Of a stretch of 64,000 bases of DNA, positions 9,309-16,765 are shown one piece after another. The DNA lies in assembly GCA_963725895.1 (NCBI GenBank), contig CAVSAJ010000003.1, positions 1-64,000 on the forward strand. Reading direction: 5' to 3'. The stretch comes from Bog-473 sp963725895. Lineage in GTDB: Bacteria > Actinomycetota > Acidimicrobiia > Acidimicrobiales > RAAP-2. The notes beneath the pieces are model-generated. The model worked only from the letters and a program-made list of their open reading frames with translations. It was not told where the DNA came from and searched no databases. A program made the translations under genes and the position numbers. Position 1 is the stretch's first letter. Each line of letters opens with the position of its first letter.

Positions 9309-10130
9309 TCAACCCATTGACCGGTCCGCGCTGCTCTCCTCCGAGGCTGACGCGAGCTCGGTCGCACTGAGCGAGCCCCGAACCAGAGCGTCGGCGACCG
9401 CACTCAGCGGCGTGTTGTGACTCCGGGCATGGCTGCGGATCATTCCGAACGCGGTGTCCATGTCGACCTTCAACCGCTCCGCGACGACTCCCTTTGCCTG
9501 CTCGACTGCAATCCGGGAGTTGAGAGCGCCCTGGAGTTGGATTGAAAGGTCGCTGTGCTGCTTCACTGTTCGTTCCTGGAGAATCCCGATGGTGGCGGCG
9601 TCAGCAAAGGCCCTGAGCAGGTTCGATTCCGTCAGGGTCATCTCGTGTAGCGAAGTGTCGAATACGTTCATCGCCCCTATCACCTCATCACGGAGCCGCA
9701 ATGGCACCGAGTGGACCATCTGGAAGCCGCTCTCGCGGGCCTTTGGGGCAAAGCGCGGCCATCGGCTATCGGCCGACGCGAGCTGCTGGTTCAAAACGGG
9801 GAGCCCTATGCGAGCACATTCGAAGCACGGGCCCTCCTCGAATTGCACCTCCAACAGTTCCGTCACCTTCATTCGCTCGGTCGAGGATGCCATCACCTGG
9901 AGCCCGCGCGGTCCGACCAGGACCAATCCGACCTCGGCGGCACCGAGCAGTTCCACGCAGCGGTCCGCCAGCATCGACAGAAACTCGATGAGGTCGAAGT
10001 CGGCCACGAGGGTGTCGGCAAGTTCGACAAAGGTCCGAGCGAGCCATTCGTCTCGTTTGTCCAACGTCATGCTCCTGGCTCGTAGAGGGCAGAGTTCCGG
10101 GGGCCGGTGGGTGCGGTAATTATCTCGCAT
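9309..10130 (-). CDS. GAF-ANTAR domain regulator (downstream copy)
   Basis: 273 aa. A GAF sensor domain spans about 25-180 ('LIEFLSMLADRCVELLGA', 'EEGPCFECARIGLPV', 'VIGAMNVFD'), followed by a C-terminal ANTAR RNA-binding helix bundle about 195-255 ('RIAVEQAKGVVAERL', 'IRSHARSHNTPLSAVADAL'). ANTAR proteins bind paired hairpins in nascent RNA and prevent transcription termination; GAF-ANTAR pairs are common in actinobacteria. The start is fixed by AAGGAG four bases before ATG 10130. It lies 35 bp downstream of a second GAF-ANTAR gene on the same strand. The ligand is unknown. Confidence 0.9.
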   Translation of the reverse strand: MRDNYRTHRPPELCPLRARSMTLDKRDEWLARTFVELADTLVADFDLIEFLSMLADRCVELLGAAEVGLVLVGPRGLQVMASSTERMKVTELLEVQFEEGPCFECARIGLPVLNQQLASADSRWPRFAPKARESGFQMVHSVPLRLRDEVIGAMNVFDTSLHEMTLTESNLLRAFADAATIGILQERTVKQHSDLSIQLQGALNSRIAVEQAKGVVAERLKVDMDTAFGMIRSHARSHNTPLSAVADALVRGSLSATELASASEESSADRSMG

Positions 10131-10165
10131 CCCGCTCCTTGGGTGAGCGGCCCGGACCGTTCGTC

Positions 10166-10858
10166 TTACCGCTCCTCGAAGCGCCGCCGACCAGCCACGA
10201 CCTCGGTGGCCACCTGATCGATGGGGCGATCCGTTGCGAAGGCGTTCGCTCGGAGTCTGACGAGCGCCTCGGCGACACCCACGTTGAGCTGCGCCGCGAT
10301 CATCCCCGTGGCTTGGTGCACGACCGCCCGGGAGTCGGTGGCGTCAAGAGCCCACGCCAAGGACTCCGAGGTGACCCCTGCCTGCAGATCGAGCACCAAG
10401 CGACTGATCAGATCTCCGAGAAGCAACGAGTCGGCGAGCTCCTGGCCGGCCAAGGCCCCGGGGTCGGCGCTGCCGAAGACCAGGACGCCAAGGTCGACTG
10501 CCCCGATCCGAAGAGGAATCGCGTACAAGGCCTCGATGCCGAGCCGCGTGACGGCCGGAACGAACCGCGGCCATTCGCTCGTGACATCTCTCAGGTCCGG
10601 GACCAGGACCGGCCGTCCCTGCCGGCGGACGTCGGTCGCCGGGCCCTCACCCAGAGTGAACTCCTCGTTCTGGATGGCGGCCGCCAGCGCGTCGGACGCC
10701 CCGGTGATCCCCTCGACCCCCTGGTCACCCATCAACACCATCGACGCCATCGTGATGGGGAGTAGGTCGCAACAGACCCGACAGATGAGGTCCAAGCTCG
10801 GCGCCTGGTCAGCCGATCTGTCGATGATTCCGGCCAAGAGCCGTTGTGCCACATCCAC
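10166..10858 (-). CDS. GAF-ANTAR domain regulator (upstream copy)
   Basis: 230 aa from GTG 10858. The GAF domain ('AAAIQNEEFTLGEGPATDVRR', 'GIEALYAIPLRIGAVDLGVL') occupies about 15-155, and the ANTAR domain lies at about 165-225 ('AVVHQATGMIAAQLNVGVAEAL', 'RPIDQVATEVVAGRR'). It resembles its neighbour in architecture but not closely in sequence, so the pair is an old duplication or separate acquisition. They sit in tandem and probably share a transcript; hetero-oligomers are possible. The canonical ANTAR residues A..Q..G.....A are present. Confidence 0.88.
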   Translation of the reverse strand: MDVAQRLLAGIIDRSADQAPSLDLICRVCCDLLPITMASMVLMGDQGVEGITGASDALAAAIQNEEFTLGEGPATDVRRQGRPVLVPDLRDVTSEWPRFVPAVTRLGIEALYAIPLRIGAVDLGVLVFGSADPGALAGQELADSLLLGDLISRLVLDLQAGVTSESLAWALDATDSRAVVHQATGMIAAQLNVGVAEALVRLRANAFATDRPIDQVATEVVAGRRRFEER

Positions 10859-10903
10859 GCTCAGCTCTTTGTCTCGCTCCAGGTTGCCCCGGTGTCGGGC
10901 TCC

Positions 10904-11878
10904 CTAGACCCCGACCGGACGGCCCGCCATCGCTTCTTCGACGGGTCCTGGTTGCAGGAGGGCGACGATCTGAGCCGGATTCGGCCACCGCACTTTCGTC
11001 ACCCATCCCAGTCGCTCAAAGAACGAGATCAATCGAGCCGAGAGGTCATGCTGGTGGGGCAGCACGCCGTGGCGGGCTGAGGATGGCGCGGCGTGGTGGA
11101 AGTTGTGCCAGCTCTCCCCAAAGGAGAAGAGGGAGAGGGCGGCGACATTGGTGCTGAGGTCGTGGGTTGCGAACGGCCGTCGCCCCCACAAGTGGCAGAC
11201 CGAGTTGACGCTCCACGTGACGTGATGGAGGATCGCCATCCTCACGAGACCTGCCCAGAGGAGCGCACCGAGCGCACCGACCAGGGTTCCCGACAGGGCC
11301 CACCCGAGGAAGAACGGGAGAGCCAGGGAAGCCACGGCCAGCAGCGGAAACAGCCGATCGATCACGACGAAGTCCCGGTCCCGATGGAGGTCCGGAGCGA
11401 ATCGCCTGGTGTCTGTGGGGTCCATGGCGAACAGCCAGCCGACATGTGCCCACAAGAACCCCTTCAGCGTCCCGACGGGACCGGGTCCGTAGCGGTGCGG
11501 AGAGTGAGGGTCTTCGGGCTGGTCCCCGAACATGTGATGCCGGCGATGGATGGCCACCCAGCTGATCGCCGACCCCTCGAGGGCCATCGACCCAGCCACT
11601 GCGCACACGATCTTGAGGCCTCTCTTGGCCTTGAAGCTCCGGTGCGTCAGCAACCGGTGAAAGCCGACCGAGATCCCGAACCCGGTGAAGACATACAGCA
11701 CCACCGCGATCACAACGTCGCTGACGTTCAGAAGGCGGCCTGAGATGAACGGCAAGAGACACGCGAATCCAAGCAGTGGACCGGCGACCAGCAGCGCAGT
11801 GACGATGCGGCCAGCTGAGAGGACCGGGGTCGGCTTCGAGACCGGGTCAGTGGAAGTGTCCAGAACAGTGCCCACCAC
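10904..11878 (-). CDS. Acyl-CoA/acyl-lipid delta-9-type desaturase
   Basis: 324 aa integral-membrane di-iron fatty acid desaturase. The three His boxes are present: HRLLTH at 74-79, HRRHH at 111-115 and HNFHH at 258-262. Hydrophobic segments occupy about 24-70, 90-110 and 175-215. 'FGDQPEDPHSPHRYGPG' and 'PSSARHGVLPHQHDLSA' match the stearoyl-CoA/DesC group, which introduces a cis double bond using O2 and electrons from ferredoxin or cytochrome b5-type partners, adjusting membrane fluidity. No reductase gene is adjacent. It runs toward the GAF-ANTAR pair but ends 45 bp before the GTG of the upstream one, so co-transcription is possible. Confidence 0.92.
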   Translation of the reverse strand: MVGTVLDTSTDPVSKPTPVLSAGRIVTALLVAGPLLGFACLLPFISGRLLNVSDVVIAVVLYVFTGFGISVGFHRLLTHRSFKAKRGLKIVCAVAGSMALEGSAISWVAIHRRHHMFGDQPEDPHSPHRYGPGPVGTLKGFLWAHVGWLFAMDPTDTRRFAPDLHRDRDFVVIDRLFPLLAVASLALPFFLGWALSGTLVGALGALLWAGLVRMAILHHVTWSVNSVCHLWGRRPFATHDLSTNVAALSLFSFGESWHNFHHAAPSSARHGVLPHQHDLSARLISFFERLGWVTKVRWPNPAQIVALLQPGPVEEAMAGRPVGV

Positions 11879-12131
11879 GGCTTCCCTTTCTTGGCTGGGC
11901 GCTCAGCGAGGAACACCCGACTCCTGCTTGGGTCGCCGAGGTCTAGGGCAACAGGCAACCGTGACCTTACACCGCTCTGGGAGGTCGCGGACCCCGCCCT
12001 CAAGCGCCCTACGAAACCTCCGCGGCCCTATCCCTTACTTCCTTGCGGCCACATCAGCTGCCACCCCGGCACTGCGGAATACTCGGCCGTCCTGAAGATC
12101 GCCGCCTTCCGGCGGAACCTTCCGGGCCGCC

Positions 12132-12334
12132 GAGAAGTTCCCCAACCTCTTCTGCGTCTGGGGACCGGGGACGACCTGGCCTTCTGCGTGAGCCCCTCCG
12201 ACCATGTCGTGCAGCCACGACAAGAACACTGACGGAAAGGCAAGGTCTTCACGCTGTCCTCATTGCTACTCGACCAGTACTGGGGATGGACCTGCCACGT
12301 CGAGCGCGCGCACGGCGAGTTCGGCGGAGACTGA
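12132..12334 (+). pseudogene. Remnant of a Baeyer-Villiger monooxygenase C-terminus
   Basis: One frame reads 'EKFPNLFCVWGPGTTW', matching 'NFPNLFCVYGPGTNL' of the intact BVMO at 31722-33677; 22 consecutive bases are identical (12138-12159 versus 33321-33342). After an internal deletion of roughly 75 codons comes 'SHDKNTDGK', like 'SHYKNPDGK' of the intact gene, then after a frame change 'GKVFTLSSLLLDQYWGWT' and 'ERAHGEFGGD' plus a stop, matching 'GKVFTLSPWPLDLYWEWT'. The order of the three blocks is conserved, so this is a decayed, internally deleted paralogue. The 250 bp before it (11879-12131) hold no gene I can identify. Confidence 0.65.
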
Positions 12335-12432
12335 CCGCCGGCCGCCAGTGCGGGTCAGGAGACCAGATGCTCCATCGCCTCGTACTCGAGGCAGGGGAGC
12401 ACGACGCCAAGATCGATGACGCCGAGTCGTGA

Positions 12433-12452
12433 CTCTTTCCCAACCGAAAGAG
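12433..12452. terminator. Hairpin after the amidohydrolase gene
   Basis: CTCTTTC and GAAAGAG form a perfect 7-bp stem around a six-base loop, 6 bp past the stop of the minus-strand amidohydrolase gene. There is no U-run, so termination would be of the hairpin-only type. Confidence 0.4.
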
Positions 12453-12457
12453 GATGG

Positions 12458-13627
12458 TTAGACCTTCTTGACCAGTGGGATGTTGTAGAGCTCGGACCAG
12501 TTGGTGCCGACGATCCGGGCCTTGCTCTCCTCGGACAAGGGAAGCTTGTCGAACGAGTCCACGGCGTGCGGGTATTTGGAGTCTCCGTGCGGATAGTCGG
12601 TCGAGAAGATCAGCTTCTCGTCACCGAACGTCTCGACGAAGTGCGTCGCCGTCACCTCGTCGGCTTCGACCGCAACCCAGCAGTTGCGCTTGAAGTACTC
12701 AGAAGGCGGCATCGTGAGCTCGGGCGCTTCGTACCAGCCGGTCCACTCCCAGTGCTCGTCGAGGCGGTAAAGGAACCACGGGGCCCAGGAGCAGTTGCCT
12801 TCGAGCAGCGCCACCTTCAGTTGCGGGAACCGCTCGAGCACCCCTCCCCCGCACAGGCACGCAGTCACGAACTGGATTCCGAGCGGCTGGCTGAAGGTGT
12901 GCCACAGCATGAGCTGGTCCAGCACCTCGAGCCCGAAGTCGGGGGTCAGGTATGTCTGCCCGCCGCCGTGGAAGGCGATCGGGACGCCGAGCCGCTCGAT
13001 CTCCGCCCACAACGGGTCGTAGGCCCGGTGGTGCCAGGGCCGGCGGTTCACCGCACCCGGCGGCAAGAAGAGTGCCTTGAAGCCGAGCTCTTGCACGCAG
13101 CGTCGCGCCTCGTCGACCGCGCCCGGCACGTCGTGGGCTGCCACCATCCCCGCCCCGAACATCCGGTCGGGCGCGTGATCGCAGAAGTCCTTCAGCCAGT
13201 CGTTGTAGGCCCGTGCGATCGCGCTCGCGAACTCCGGCTCGAGGCCGTCGGCGCCGATCTGCTCGGAGGAGTCGAGACCGAGGACGAAGAGACCTCGTGA
13301 AGGGAACAGCACCGCCAGGTCCAGACCCTCGGCGTCCATGGCGTCGACCTCCGACTGGGCGTCCCAACCCCGGGCTTCCGACGCTGCGTACACGGTGTCG
13401 TGGTCCTTCTGCCAGCCCGTCTTACGTCCTTCCACGCGCATGGGGCGGGTCGGACCCATCCGCAGCATGACGTGGTTCTTCACCCGCACGCGCATGTCAC
13501 GGGTGATCTCGGACAGCCCGCGCGGTGCAGCGTGGGCGTACGCCGGGTCGATGTAGCGCTCCCACAAGTCCGGCGGCTCCATGACGTGCAGGTCGCTATC
13601 GCAGATGACGTGGTCGCGCAGCCCCAT
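12458..13627 (-). CDS. Amidohydrolase family 2 (TIM-barrel) protein
   Basis: 389 aa. A metal-dependent hydrolase/decarboxylase of the PF04909 type: N-terminal 'DSDLHVMEP' at 10-18 (D-x-H in place of H-x-H), 'AVLFPSRGLFVLG', 'GFKALFLPPGAVN', 'PIAFHGGGQ' carrying a metal-binding His, and C-terminal 'LIFSTDYPHGDSKYPH' with the conserved Asp. Relatives act on aromatic or carboxylated substrates such as ACMS-decarboxylase-type compounds, and are common in steroid and terpenoid degradation clusters. It is divergent from the dehydrogenase-like gene at 13763 and lies near an acyl-CoA operon, which suggests a catabolic role. The substrate cannot be named. Confidence 0.85.
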   Translation of the reverse strand: MGLRDHVICDSDLHVMEPPDLWERYIDPAYAHAAPRGLSEITRDMRVRVKNHVMLRMGPTRPMRVEGRKTGWQKDHDTVYAASEARGWDAQSEVDAMDAEGLDLAVLFPSRGLFVLGLDSSEQIGADGLEPEFASAIARAYNDWLKDFCDHAPDRMFGAGMVAAHDVPGAVDEARRCVQELGFKALFLPPGAVNRRPWHHRAYDPLWAEIERLGVPIAFHGGGQTYLTPDFGLEVLDQLMLWHTFSQPLGIQFVTACLCGGGVLERFPQLKVALLEGNCSWAPWFLYRLDEHWEWTGWYEAPELTMPPSEYFKRNCWVAVEADEVTATHFVETFGDEKLIFSTDYPHGDSKYPHAVDSFDKLPLSEESKARIVGTNWSELYNIPLVKKV

Positions 13628-13762
13628 GAATTCTCTGACCCCCTGGGATCCCTGACGCTCGAGTCAGAGATCACTATACGCTCTCGTCCGACGACCGCTC
13701 CGGGCCGCAGGGCGAAACGAGGGGCAGGTCAGACGGGTCGTATACGACAGCAGGGAGGGACG

Positions 13763-14641
13763 ATGGCCGTTGGTGTGATCGGGTTGGGCAACATCGGCGG
13801 CGCCATCGCGGCGAACCTCGTGGCCGACGGCAATGAAGTCGTGGTGTACGACGTCGATGCGGCCGCAGTGAAAGAGATCAGCGGCGCCACTGCGGCCGCC
13901 GACCCCGCCGACGTGGGTCGCCAGGCCGACGTGACCTTGCTGTCGCTGCCGACGCCAGACGTCGTGAACGCCGTCGCCGAGACCTGGGCCAGCGCCGCTG
14001 CACCCGGCTCCATCCTCGTGGACCTGTCGACCAACAGTCCCGCTGCGGTGCGCGAACTCGGAGCGCGCCTGGCCGGCTCCGGCCATCTCCTGGTCGAGGC
14101 TCCGCTCACCGGCGGTGCCATCGGTGCCGAGAAGCGGATGCTCGTGTTCATGATCGGGGGCGACGACGAGGCGGTGGCCCGCGTCCAGCCGGTGCTCGAG
14201 CCGCTCGGTCGCGCCACGTTCCACGTCGGCGCCCTCGGACTCGGCAACACCATGAAGCTGCTGAACAGCCTGATCGCCTTCACGACGACCTGGGTCAGCC
14301 TCGAGGGTCTCGCCTTCGCCACCAAGGCGGGCATCGACGTCCAGAAGGCGGTGGAGATCCTTCGCACGGCCGGCGCGTCGAACTTCTTCATCGACCGCCA
14401 GGTCGAGACGATCGACGGGCGCGGCCGCCCCACTCAGTTCGCGCTCGAGCTCGCCGCCAAGGACGCCGGCCTCATCGTGGAGTGGGCCAGCGAGCTCGGC
14501 GCATCGACGCCCGTGGCCACCGCGGTGAAGGGGGTCCTCGACACAGCGGTCGCCAACGGCCTCGGCGGCGCCGACTGGAGCGAGCTCGTCACCCACGCCG
14601 AGCAGCAGTCCGGCGTAGCGCTCCGCTGGAACCGCGCCTGA
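13763..14641 (+). CDS. 3-hydroxyisobutyrate dehydrogenase-family NAD(P) oxidoreductase
   Basis: 292 aa. The N-terminal Rossmann fold starts 'MAVGVIGLGNIGGAIAANL' (GxGxxG at 7-12), followed by the substrate-binding 'DLSTNSPAAVREL' and 'LVEAPLTGGAIGAEKRML', and the catalytic Lys region 'LGLGNTMKLLNSLIAF'. Members reduce or oxidise beta-hydroxy acids. The start is chosen for AGGGAGGGA just upstream; a longer frame reaching 13400 is antisense to the amidohydrolase. It is convergent with the CMD-like gene; the 58-bp gap has GC-rich short inverted repeats but no clear terminator. It may serve the neighbouring acyl-CoA pathway. Confidence 0.88.
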   Translation: MAVGVIGLGNIGGAIAANLVADGNEVVVYDVDAAAVKEISGATAAADPADVGRQADVTLLSLPTPDVVNAVAETWASAAAPGSILVDLSTNSPAAVRELGARLAGSGHLLVEAPLTGGAIGAEKRMLVFMIGGDDEAVARVQPVLEPLGRATFHVGALGLGNTMKLLNSLIAFTTTWVSLEGLAFATKAGIDVQKAVEILRTAGASNFFIDRQVETIDGRGRPTQFALELAAKDAGLIVEWASELGASTPVATAVKGVLDTAVANGLGGADWSELVTHAEQQSGVALRWNRA

Positions 14642-14699
14642 CGGAGACAGCCGGACCCGGCCGGGCCGAGCACGCGCCGCCGGCGCAACACCCGGACGT

Positions 14700-15080
14700 T
14701 CAGTCCGTCCCCAGCACGTCGGCCGCCACCCGCAACGCCGACCCTGCCGCCGGCACGCCGGCGTAGATGGAGACGTGCATGAGGATCTCAACGATCTCCT
14801 CGCGCGAGATCCCCACGCTCAGTGCGCCCGCCAGGTGCGACCGCAGCTCCTCGGGATGCCCCAGCGCTGCCAGCAGGGCCACCGTGATCATCGAGCGGTC
14901 GCGCACCGGCAGCGCCGGCCGCGACCAGATGTCGCCGAACGCGCTCTGCTGGACGTGGTCGAAGTAGTCCGGCGCCAGCTTGGCCGCCGGGAACTGCCCC
15001 GTCGGTCCTTTCAACATGGCGGGCCAGAGCTGGCCCTGCATCTCCCGCCCCGCCGCCCTGCGCTCGTCACTCGTCGTCAT
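14700..15080 (-). CDS. Carboxymuconolactone decarboxylase-family protein
   Basis: 126 aa, the usual CMD size. 'SMITVALLAALGHPEELRSH' and 'EEIVEILMHVSIYAGVPAAGSA' are the two CMD signature stretches. It lacks the CxxC of AhpD-type members, so it is closer to gamma-carboxymuconolactone decarboxylase-like proteins than to peroxidase AhpD. AAGGAG lies eight bases before the ATG, and the ATG overlaps the stop of the thiolase-like gene (ATGA), so the two are translated together. It is the last gene of the five-gene acyl-CoA operon. The reaction is inferred only by family. Confidence 0.87.
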   Translation of the reverse strand: MTTSDERRAAGREMQGQLWPAMLKGPTGQFPAAKLAPDYFDHVQQSAFGDIWSRPALPVRDRSMITVALLAALGHPEELRSHLAGALSVGISREEIVEILMHVSIYAGVPAAGSALRVAADVLGTD

Positions 15081-16252
15081 GTCCCGACTCCTTCCACACC
15101 TAGCAAATTGACCGTTGCAATGCTCCCGCCGCCCACCAGATGGGCCAGCGCAACCCGTGCCCCCTCGACCTGCCGACCCTCGGCGTCGCCGCGCAGCTGC
15201 AGCACCGCCTCGTGCAACTGCGCCACTCCCGTCGGTCCGCCCGGGTGTCCCCGCGCCAACAACCCGCCGTCGGTGTTGAAGGGGATGCGCCCGCCCGGCC
15301 CTGTCTCGCCTTCGACGACGAGCTTCTCGCCCTCGCCCTCGGCGCAGAACCCGAGTAGCTCGTAGTACTCGAGCTCCTCGTTGACGAAGGCGTCGTGGCA
15401 GTAGGCGACGCTCACGTCCTCGGGCCCGAGTCCCGCCGCCTCGTAGCACTCCAGCGCCGTGTCCCGGGTCATCGTCGCCGGGCCGACCACCGGGCCGACG
15501 AACGTGTGGCCCGGCGAATAGGTCTCCGAGGTCAGCGCGGAGGCCAGCGCCTGCACCAGAGGACGCCCCGGTTGGCGCGACCGCACCAGGTCCTCGCGGG
15601 CCAGGATGATGCAGGCGGCGCCGTCGTCGGGCGGGCAGCACATCATGGTCGTCAACGGCTCGGCGACCATCCGGGCCGCCAGCACCTCCTCGGCCGTCAC
15701 CACATGGTCGGAGTGCCGGTGTGCGAACGGACACACCGCGCCGTAGTTCCAGTTCTTGGCGGCGATCGTCGCGAACGTCTCGGGCGTCGTGCCGCGGTCG
15801 TGCATGCGGCGCTGCGCCCACAAGGCGAAGTAGGCGGCGGGCAGGATCGGCGCGTCGATCTGGTCGCGACCGGCGCCACGGCCGCCCCCACCGGTCATGT
15901 CGGTGAACTTGTCGAAGCACAGCGCCATGGCCACATCGGCCCGCCCCGACGACACGGCCCACGCCGCGTCGCGAAACGCCACCAGACCGGTGGCCGACGC
16001 GTTCTCAATATGGGTCACCGGCAGCCCGGTCAGCCCGAGCTCCTTCATGGCCTTGACCCCGAGCATGTTGGCGGGCTGGATGTAGCCGACGAACGCCTCG
16101 TCGACGTCGGCCAGCGTCATCCCGGCGTCGTGCAGCGCGAGCAGCCCGGCGTCACGGGCCAGGTGCGCGCCCGGGATCTCCTTGAACATGCCGAAGCGGA
16201 CCATGCCGATCCCGGCCACCGCGACGCCCTCGAAGCGCAGGCCGTGCTTCAC
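15077..16252 (-). CDS. SCP-x/Ltp-type thiolase-like protein lacking the nucleophilic Cys
   Basis: 391 aa of thiolase fold. The usual nucleophile motif 'NACATG' reads 'ENASATGLVAF' near residue 83, with Ser (TCG) at the Cys position, so classical thiolysis is unlikely. The C-terminal 'CHDAFVNEELEYYELLGFC' and 'GGLLARGHPGGPTG' motifs of the SCP-x group are present. Cys-less members such as Ltp2 in bacterial steroid degradation work as retro-aldolases with a DUF35 partner. Exactly such a partner is encoded immediately upstream and overlaps this gene's start (ATGA). The best inference is an acyl-CoA aldolase acting on a steroid- or isoprenoid-like side chain. Confidence 0.85.
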   Translation of the reverse strand: MKHGLRFEGVAVAGIGMVRFGMFKEIPGAHLARDAGLLALHDAGMTLADVDEAFVGYIQPANMLGVKAMKELGLTGLPVTHIENASATGLVAFRDAAWAVSSGRADVAMALCFDKFTDMTGGGGRGAGRDQIDAPILPAAYFALWAQRRMHDRGTTPETFATIAAKNWNYGAVCPFAHRHSDHVVTAEEVLAARMVAEPLTTMMCCPPDDGAACIILAREDLVRSRQPGRPLVQALASALTSETYSPGHTFVGPVVGPATMTRDTALECYEAAGLGPEDVSVAYCHDAFVNEELEYYELLGFCAEGEGEKLVVEGETGPGGRIPFNTDGGLLARGHPGGPTGVAQLHEAVLQLRGDAEGRQVEGARVALAHLVGGGSIATVNLLGVEGVGT

Positions 16253-16719
16253 GACGCGCCCCCGTCTCCGGCCCCAGCACCGGCACCGCCACCGACACCG
16301 GCGCCCTCACGGGCCGGTCGGAACCGGTAGATCACGACGTCGTCCCCGGCCGAGTTCGTCCGCAGTGTTTCGAGATCGATCTCGACCTCCATGTCGATGG
16401 CGAAGTCGTCCGGCCCCCCGGACAGGATCGACTGCACCCGCGGCCCTTCGGGCAGGTCGACCTGGGCCACGCCGTAGCCGGCGACATCGGCGTCCTTCTT
16501 CCCGAACAGCGGCACGTGGCAGTACGTCCAGGTGTAGATGGTCCCCCGGGTCGACAGCTCGACGTCCTCGGTTCCCTCGTGCAGGCACTTGGCGCACACC
16601 AGACGCCGCGGGAAGAACACCTCCCCGCAGGCGGGGCAGCGGCTCCCGAGCAGCCGCGGCAGCTCGGCCGGGTCTTCGGGGATCCGGAAGAACCCTTCCT
16701 CAATGGGGACTCGGGCCAT
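16249..16719 (-). CDS. Zn-ribbon/OB-fold (DUF35) acyl-CoA-associated protein
   Basis: 156 aa. The N-terminal rubredoxin-like zinc ribbon has Cys at 28, 31, 42 and 45 ('CPACGEVFFPRRLVCAKC'), followed by an OB-fold with 'GYGVAQVDLPEGPRVQSIL'. DUF35 proteins bind acyl-CoA and form obligate complexes with thiolase-like enzymes; here the thiolase-like gene overlaps its stop by four bases. The last 15-20 residues are a Gly/Ala low-complexity tail that the core family does not need. The gap to the upstream acyl-CoA ligase gene is 46 bp. Confidence 0.88.
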   Translation of the reverse strand: MARVPIEEGFFRIPEDPAELPRLLGSRCPACGEVFFPRRLVCAKCLHEGTEDVELSTRGTIYTWTYCHVPLFGKKDADVAGYGVAQVDLPEGPRVQSILSGGPDDFAIDMEVEIDLETLRTNSAGDDVVIYRFRPAREGAGVGGGAGAGAGDGGAS

Positions 16720-16765
16720 GCGTTCCTCGCCTTCCCTTCGCTTCGATTCGCTGTGACTCTGTCGG

